Shown piece after piece: positions 7,282-11,585 of a stretch of DNA of 11,585 bases. Both the position numbers and the translations under genes were made by a program. Source of the stretch: Verrucomicrobiia bacterium (GTDB lineage: Bacteria > Verrucomicrobiota > Verrucomicrobiia > Opitutales > Opitutaceae). The number at the start of each line of letters is the position of its first letter. Positions within the stretch are counted from its first letter, which is position 1. The stretch lies in the NCBI GenBank assembly GCA_030424825.1, contig JAUHWE010000082.1, forward strand, positions 1 through 11,585, given 5' to 3'. Under the pieces are notes generated by a model, which made no database searches, had not been told where the DNA came from, and was given only the letters and a program-made list of their open reading frames with translations.

Positions 7282-9186
7282 ATGGATACTTTCAGTAAGT
7301 TCCTCCTGTTTTTCTCTTCACTATGCAGCCTGATCCTATTTCAGGCCTGCAGCCGTAACTCGGCGCCTGAGATCGACATTCCGCAGTATAGCATCGAGCA
7401 GTTCTACGAGAACAAACGCATTTCCGGCGGCACGTTCTCGCCTGACGAAACCAAGCTGCTGGTTCACAGCAACGAAACGGGTATCATGAACCTATTCGAA
7501 ATAGACATCGCCGATGGGAGCCGGCGGCAGTTGACGCACTCCGAAACCGAGTCGCTCAACGCGGTGAGCTACGTGCCCTCCACTGGCGAAGTTCTCTACT
7601 CGGCGGATAAAGGAGGAGATGAGAATTCCCACTTGTATTTGCTGAAGAAAGACGGAACGAGTGTTGAGCTCACGCCGGGCGAAAACGAAAAGACCTCCTT
7701 TTACGGCTGGTCAAAAGACCGTCAGTCATTCTACTTTACCTCAAATCGCCGCGACCCGAAGTTCTTCGATCTGTATGAAATGGAGGTCGCCGATTGGTCC
7801 ACGTCCTTGATCTACCAGAACGACGGGGGACTGCGTATTAATCAGGTCTCTCGGGACGGAGGCAAGATCGCGCTATTCCGATCCATCACCACCAGCGAGA
7901 ACCAACTCTATGTCTATATGGTGGACTCGAAGGAGATGACTGAAATCTCCGTTCCCGATCACCCTGGGAATTACGCCAGCTCGGGATTCAGCGAAGACGG
8001 CAAATCGTTTTACTACATTACCAATGCTGGGTCGGAATTCCTGTATCTCGCCCGCTACGATCTCGAGAGCAAGTCTCGCGAAACAGTTTTCGAGACGGGT
8101 TGGGACGTCATGTATAGCTACCTTTCGGAAAACGAGACTTACCGTGTCACCGGAGTCAATGATGATGGCAGAAATGTTTTGAATATCACCAAAGCCGCTA
8201 CCGGCGAAGCGATAGAGATGCCGGAGATACCCGATGGCAACGTGCTCAGTGTGAGCATTTCTAGGAGCGAAGAGAGAATGCGCCTCAGCATTGGTACTTC
8301 TCGGTCTCCAGTCGACAACTACGTATACGAATTTGAATCCAAGGAACTCAAACGACTCACCCATACTCTGAATCCCGAGATCGACCCCGCGCATCTGGTG
8401 TCCGCCGAAGTAGTGAGATTCCCTTCGTTCGATGGACTGGAGATCCCGGCGATCTACTACAAGCCCCACACTGCCTCCTCCCTCAATCCAGCGCCTGCCC
8501 TCGTCTGGGTGCATGGCGGCCCGGGTGGACAGACGCGTGTCGGGTTTTCCGAGCTCATCCAATACTTGGTGAACCACGGTTACGCGATTCTTGCTGTGAA
8601 CAACCGGGGAAGCGGTGGATACGGCAAGACCTTTTTCAAGATGGACGACCGCAACCATGGAGAGAAAGACCTCCTAGACTGTGTCTACGGGAAGAAGTAC
8701 TTGCAGCACCTCGATTACATCCATCCGGACAAGATTGGAATCATTGGTGGTTCCTACGGCGGTTTCATGACCATGGCCGCGATGACGCTTCACCCGGATG
8801 AATTTCAAGTCGGCGTCAATATCTTCGGCGTTACAAACTGGGTACGGACGCTCAAAGCCATCCCGACTCACTGGGCCGCGTTCAAGGACGCTCTCTACGC
8901 GGAAATGGGGGATCCTTATTCGGAGGAAGAAGCCGAACGTCTGCACCGGATATCACCTGTATTTCACGGGGACAAGGTCAGGAACCCTGTCATGGTGCTC
9001 CAGGGGGCCAATGATATACGGGTGCTGCAAGCGGAGTCAGATGACATGGTCGCCGCCGTCAAGGCGAACAATGTACCGGTAGAATACGTCATTTTCCCTG
9101 ACGAGGGTCACGGCTTCCGCAAAAAGGAGAACCAGATCAGAGGCCACAGTCAAATCTTGGCATTCCTAGACAAGTACCTTAAGTAA
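7282..9186 (+). CDS. S9 family prolyl oligopeptidase-type serine peptidase (DPP/acylaminoacyl peptidase-like)
   Basis: This 634-residue exported peptidase probably trims oligopeptides in the envelope. The N-terminus has a hydrophobic signal ending in LFQACS; the Cys suggests a lipoprotein, though Gln at -2 makes the lipobox atypical. Residues ~35-370 form a TolB/WD40-like beta-propeller with repeated blades (SPDETKLL, FSEDGKSFYYITN and similar). The alpha/beta-hydrolase domain follows: oxyanion-region WVHGGPGG, NNRGSGGYGK, nucleophile S491 in GGSYGGFM, D578 in GANDIRV, and H610 in PDEGHGFR. The triad is complete. No Shine-Dalgarno is visible before the ATG. The 250-base upstream gap (7032-7281) holds only short overlapping open frames with no support. 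It converges on the DUF1080 gene with 64 bases between stops and no clear terminator hairpin. Confidence 0.93.
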   Translation: MDTFSKFLLFFSSLCSLILFQACSRNSAPEIDIPQYSIEQFYENKRISGGTFSPDETKLLVHSNETGIMNLFEIDIADGSRRQLTHSETESLNAVSYVPSTGEVLYSADKGGDENSHLYLLKKDGTSVELTPGENEKTSFYGWSKDRQSFYFTSNRRDPKFFDLYEMEVADWSTSLIYQNDGGLRINQVSRDGGKIALFRSITTSENQLYVYMVDSKEMTEISVPDHPGNYASSGFSEDGKSFYYITNAGSEFLYLARYDLESKSRETVFETGWDVMYSYLSENETYRVTGVNDDGRNVLNITKAATGEAIEMPEIPDGNVLSVSISRSEERMRLSIGTSRSPVDNYVYEFESKELKRLTHTLNPEIDPAHLVSAEVVRFPSFDGLEIPAIYYKPHTASSLNPAPALVWVHGGPGGQTRVGFSELIQYLVNHGYAILAVNNRGSGGYGKTFFKMDDRNHGEKDLLDCVYGKKYLQHLDYIHPDKIGIIGGSYGGFMTMAAMTLHPDEFQVGVNIFGVTNWVRTLKAIPTHWAAFKDALYAEMGDPYSEEEAERLHRISPVFHGDKVRNPVMVLQGANDIRVLQAESDDMVAAVKANNVPVEYVIFPDEGHGFRKKENQIRGHSQILAFLDKYLK

Positions 9187-9250
9187 AACTGAAACCTGAA
9201 AGGGGCGTCCTTGCCTCAGAGATCCTTTAATGGATTTCCGAATACAGCTA

Positions 9251-10273
9251 CTATCGAATAGGCGTCAAAACGATATTCCTGTAGCTGGCTCGAGTGTGGT
9301 CGCCTTGCAGATAAATAGGGCCGGGCTTGGACTCGTCTGACCAAAGCGCGCCGCCGGTGCAGCCTTCCAGTGGCACGTTGTCGTGAATCGTCTTGCCGTT
9401 GAGGATCACGGTCGCATGCCGATCGACCAAGGTAATATCGTAGGTTTGCCACTCGCCCGCCGGCTTCTCAGCCGCCACCGCGGGAGCGACCCGGCTATAG
9501 ATGCCGCCCATATTGTGGGAATCCAGCGGCTTGCCATAGGTAGCGGCAACTTGGATCTCGTAAATGCCGCGAAGGTAGATGCCGCTGTTGCCGCCCTTGG
9601 GCACTTTGACTTCAAGTTTGAGATTGAAATCTTCAAAGGTCGCTTTCGTGCGAAGATTTCCATAACGAACGTGGGGCTTGCCCTCTTCTTGCACGGGGTC
9701 GTTCGATAGGGCTTTGCCGGAAATGCTCCAGCCGTTTGGTTTGGTTGGGTCAAGCAATTCCCATTGATCAAGATTCTTCCCATCAAACAGGACGATCGGT
9801 TTGCCGTACTTCACCTTCTTCAGGTTTGGCTTAGGAGGAAGGGGCGGGATACGCTGCCCGGTGAATTCACTTCTCTCCAAGCCTTTGCCATTGAAATTTG
9901 GATGCATGAGGGTTAGCCGCATCTCATCGCCGTCAATCTTCGCGGTGATGAGATCGGTGAATCGCTGCGTGCGGACAACTTTTCCGCTAGGGTCCGTTCG
10001 TTTCACCGCCTTCGATCGTGTCACGAGCAGCGTATTGTCGTCCGAAAAAACGACGCTATCAACCGGCACTACACTGCCGCCACCCCAAAGGATGCTCGCG
10101 TCGTAGTAGCCATCCTCTTGGGTGACTTCCAGCCAACCGGCGCGACCGTCAGGAATCGTCAGGGCCCATCGGTCGAAGAATCCTTCGTCGGGCTGCTGCG
10201 CTTGGAGTAGGGGAATGCAGGTTACGATCCCGCAGAGGCAAAAGAGAGTTCTGAATAGGGGTGGTTTCTTCAT
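9251..10273 (-). CDS. Exported DUF1080 (3-keto-disaccharide hydrolase-like) protein
   Basis: Start 10273 gives 340 residues with a signal peptide (MKKPPLFRTLFCLCGIV, then LLQAQ at ~23-27). Residues ~155-340 are the DUF1080 concanavalin-like jelly roll: PIVLFDGKNLDQWEL (159-173), NSGIYLRGIYEIQV (229-242), GGIYSRVAP (256-264), AGEWQTYDI (272-280) and GPIYLQGDHTRASYRNI (318-334). Family members cleave 3-keto-glycosides made by a prior sugar oxidation. Residues ~30-145 are a separate beta-rich region (WLEV, ASILWGGGS, RLTLMHPN) that may help bind glycan. A Pro/Lys-rich linker (PPLPPKPNLKK) joins the two. An alternative ATG at 10366 has a better ribosome site (GGAGGT, 8 bases away) and would add 31 residues before the signal. 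It follows the dioxygenase gene on the same strand, so cotranscription is likely. Confidence 0.88.
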   Translation of the reverse strand: MKKPPLFRTLFCLCGIVTCIPLLQAQQPDEGFFDRWALTIPDGRAGWLEVTQEDGYYDASILWGGGSVVPVDSVVFSDDNTLLVTRSKAVKRTDPSGKVVRTQRFTDLITAKIDGDEMRLTLMHPNFNGKGLERSEFTGQRIPPLPPKPNLKKVKYGKPIVLFDGKNLDQWELLDPTKPNGWSISGKALSNDPVQEEGKPHVRYGNLRTKATFEDFNLKLEVKVPKGGNSGIYLRGIYEIQVAATYGKPLDSHNMGGIYSRVAPAVAAEKPAGEWQTYDITLVDRHATVILNGKTIHDNVPLEGCTGGALWSDESKPGPIYLQGDHTRASYRNIVLTPIR

Positions 10274-10363
10274 GTAATCTGTATCGCGAATCGAAACGGT
10301 TTGTTCGAGATAATTATTGTCCCATTCCTGTGTGGCAGAATGAGACTTCTTTTCCTTCGTACC

Positions 10364-10380
10364 CATTGCGATATACCTCC
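10364..10380 (-). promoter_or_regulatory. Strong ribosome binding site with alternative ATG for the DUF1080 gene
   Basis: On the minus strand GGAGGT (10375-10380) stands 8 bases before an ATG (10364-10366) that is in frame with the DUF1080 protein. By ribosome-site strength this is the best start, yet the Met 31 residues later opens the signal peptide. Either the precursor has an unusually long polar n-region or the second start is used, possibly by reinitiation. Confidence 0.5.
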
Positions 10381-10419
10381 GCTTCCTTTGTGGTTCAATC
10401 ACGCCGTTACGAATCCGGT

Positions 10420-11340
10420 TTACTGATCCTTCAAAACGGGAAAGCCGCCTCTTACTTCGCCCGCGCTCGTAGCTCCGAAATTGGCCTCGAACCGCTTATC
10501 GATGGGTCGGCTATTGGGCATGCTGAGCCACACGCGAAAGATCCGGCGCTTCTCTACCGGATCTTCCCCATCCTCGAATGCGGTCCGCCGGTGGAGCGTC
10601 ACCCAGTTGTTGAGAAGTAGGATATCGCCTCGTTCTTGCGTGAAACGGCAGGACTGGCCCGACTCGCCTGCCACCGCTTCAAAAAAGTCCATCGCCTCGA
10701 TTTGCTCCGGAGTCAGATCCGGCAGCTCTGGATCGGCATGGGCCCGGTCAATCAAGACCCGCAGAAAGCTGCAGGCGAAAAACCCGTCGCGAAACGAGAA
10801 GATTGGCTGCTGGCAATAGTGGCTTTCATTCCCGAGGTCCACCGTGTGCCGCTTATAGGTAAACGACTCCTTCAAAATTTCAAGCAGATCGGGACGTCTC
10901 TGGGCAATCTCGTTGTAAAGATGCATGGAGCTGATCACCTCGTTCTCTCCCCCAGTTAGGGCCTTCTTCCAGCACAGGAAAGCGATGACGTCGCAACGAT
11001 CCGTGTGAAACGAAAGTTTCTTGTTAGTATTCGGTCCGCGCATACGTGGATCACTGGAACCAAATCGTGCATCCGTAACATCAAATACCGTGTTGCCCTT
11101 TTCGTTCTGAGCGAGCGAGGTCCCTAGCTGGCCACACCAGGCTCGAAATGCCTCGCGCGCTTCGTCGCAATCGTATTGGTCGATCGGAAAGCCGCGCAAC
11201 ATCAATGCTCCCGGACCATTCTCCAATGCCTGTCGAATCTCGATCGGTTTGGCGTCCGCGAAATTCCATTCCCAATCCGAACGTCGCAACAGCCCATCAC
11301 CTTTCCACACCGCTGGCCCTGATAGAATTGATCTTGTCAT
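10420..11340 (-). CDS. TauD/TfdA-family Fe(II)/2-oxoglutarate-dependent dioxygenase
   Basis: This 306-residue oxygenase would couple 2-oxoglutarate decarboxylation to hydroxylation of a small substrate. ATG 11340 is chosen; a TTG 39 bases upstream is in frame but adds only a hydrophobic stretch with no ribosome site. The iron triad is visible: H112-x-D114 in LSFHTDRCDV and the distal H250 in NNWVTLHRRTAFED, with an Arg cluster R265-R266/R269 for 2-oxoglutarate. GALMLRGFPI (44-53) and the GGENEVISSMHLYNEI stretch (130-145) are family-typical. It has no signal peptide, so it acts in the cytoplasm, unlike the other genes. The known family includes taurine and alkyl-sulfate dioxygenases, but also many non-sulfur hydroxylases; the substrate is not decidable here. 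The DUF1080 gene follows downstream on the same strand. Confidence 0.9.
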   Translation of the reverse strand: MTRSILSGPAVWKGDGLLRRSDWEWNFADAKPIEIRQALENGPGALMLRGFPIDQYDCDEAREAFRAWCGQLGTSLAQNEKGNTVFDVTDARFGSSDPRMRGPNTNKKLSFHTDRCDVIAFLCWKKALTGGENEVISSMHLYNEIAQRRPDLLEILKESFTYKRHTVDLGNESHYCQQPIFSFRDGFFACSFLRVLIDRAHADPELPDLTPEQIEAMDFFEAVAGESGQSCRFTQERGDILLLNNWVTLHRRTAFEDGEDPVEKRRIFRVWLSMPNSRPIDKRFEANFGATSAGEVRGGFPVLKDQ

Positions 11341-11585
11341 ATAAGGAACACCAATCACGAAAAAGTACGAAGGGGTCAATTATCAACCGGTCAGGGAGAC
11401 GGCTTCAATGAGTACACCAACTAAAAAAGTAAAGAGGGAAGACGCAAAAACATCGACCCTATCCCTGTAACCGCGATCGTTGATCATACGCGTCAAGCTA
11501 GCGCTACAAGTGATTGGCTGACAATATTTTGTTAATATTCGAGACATTTCATTTCGCGGGCGCATTTGCCGCGGGAAGGCTCAAT
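11341..11585. other. Upstream region of the dioxygenase gene, no confident gene
   Basis: This end segment should contain the promoter of the minus-strand dioxygenase-DUF1080 pair. It has an AT-rich block with AATATT repeated at 11523-11528 and 11534-11539 (also able to pair with itself). A TTGACG-like -35 reads on the minus strand from about 11494, but no well-spaced -10 follows. A minus-strand 60-codon frame (11383-11565) with a hydrophobic C-terminal half (FASSLFTFLVGVLIEAV) lacks a ribosome site and is not called. Confidence 0.3.

Noticed and set aside
7873..8658. 261-codon minus-strand open frame inside the S9 peptidase
   Set aside because: It lies antisense within a gene with a complete catalytic triad, and its translation has no recognisable domain. 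It is a shadow frame.
9187..9250. Possible bidirectional terminator between the convergent S9 peptidase and DUF1080 genes
   Set aside because: Only a 4-bp ATCC/GGAT pairing is visible, too weak to call.
11383..11565. 60-codon minus-strand frame with a hydrophobic C-terminal half upstream of the dioxygenase
   Set aside because: It has no ribosome site and a Cys/Arg-rich irregular N-terminal half. A single hydrophobic run is too little to call a membrane protein.

Overview
The window reads as a fragment of a PVC-superphylum genome, most likely Verrucomicrobiota (a planctomycete-like relative is the alternative). This is inferred from the gene content: a secreted sulfatase, a DUF1080/3-keto-disaccharide hydrolase-like protein, a ThuA-like protein, a cytochrome c fused to a PQQ sugar dehydrogenase, and a HEAT-repeat fusion. 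Together these are typical of that group's large exported catabolic repertoire. Base composition is moderate, slightly above 50% GC. No rRNA or tRNA gene, CRISPR array, insertion sequence or phage gene was seen.

Layout on the + strand: (1) the 3' part of a large protein whose visible start is the tail of a glycerophosphodiester phosphodiesterase (GDPD) barrel, followed by HEAT-type helical repeats (2-1228). (2) A leader with two competing hairpins, then a complete secreted GDPD (1494-2450). (3) An 11-codon mini-ORF behind a near-perfect Shine-Dalgarno, then an exported ThuA-like protein (2630-3379). (4) A gene-poor stretch holding what looks like the C-terminal remnant of a minus-strand gene (3469-3732). 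(5) A cytochrome c-PQQ dehydrogenase fusion (3837-5270). (6) An iduronate-2-sulfatase-like sulfatase (5553-7031). (7) An S9 prolyl-oligopeptidase-type peptidase (7282-9186). On the - strand, facing these genes, are a TauD/TfdA-family dioxygenase (10420-11340) and, just downstream of it, a DUF1080 protein (9251-10273). These two probably form an operon.

Functional reading (inference): six of the seven complete genes carry an N-terminal export signal; the dioxygenase is the one apparent cytoplasmic enzyme. The set looks like an envelope-localised scavenging module that can desulfate, oxidise and cleave glycans, hydrolyse phosphodiesters and degrade peptides. ThuA-like and DUF1080 proteins next to a heme-linked sugar oxidase are compatible with an oxidise-then-cleave (3-keto-glycoside) route, but no Gfo/Idh or GMC oxidoreductase lies in the window, so this is a hypothesis. 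I do not see a clear previously undescribed defence or mobile system. The least explained items are the minus-strand gene remnant, the mini-ORFs behind strong ribosome binding sites, and the two-state hairpin leader.
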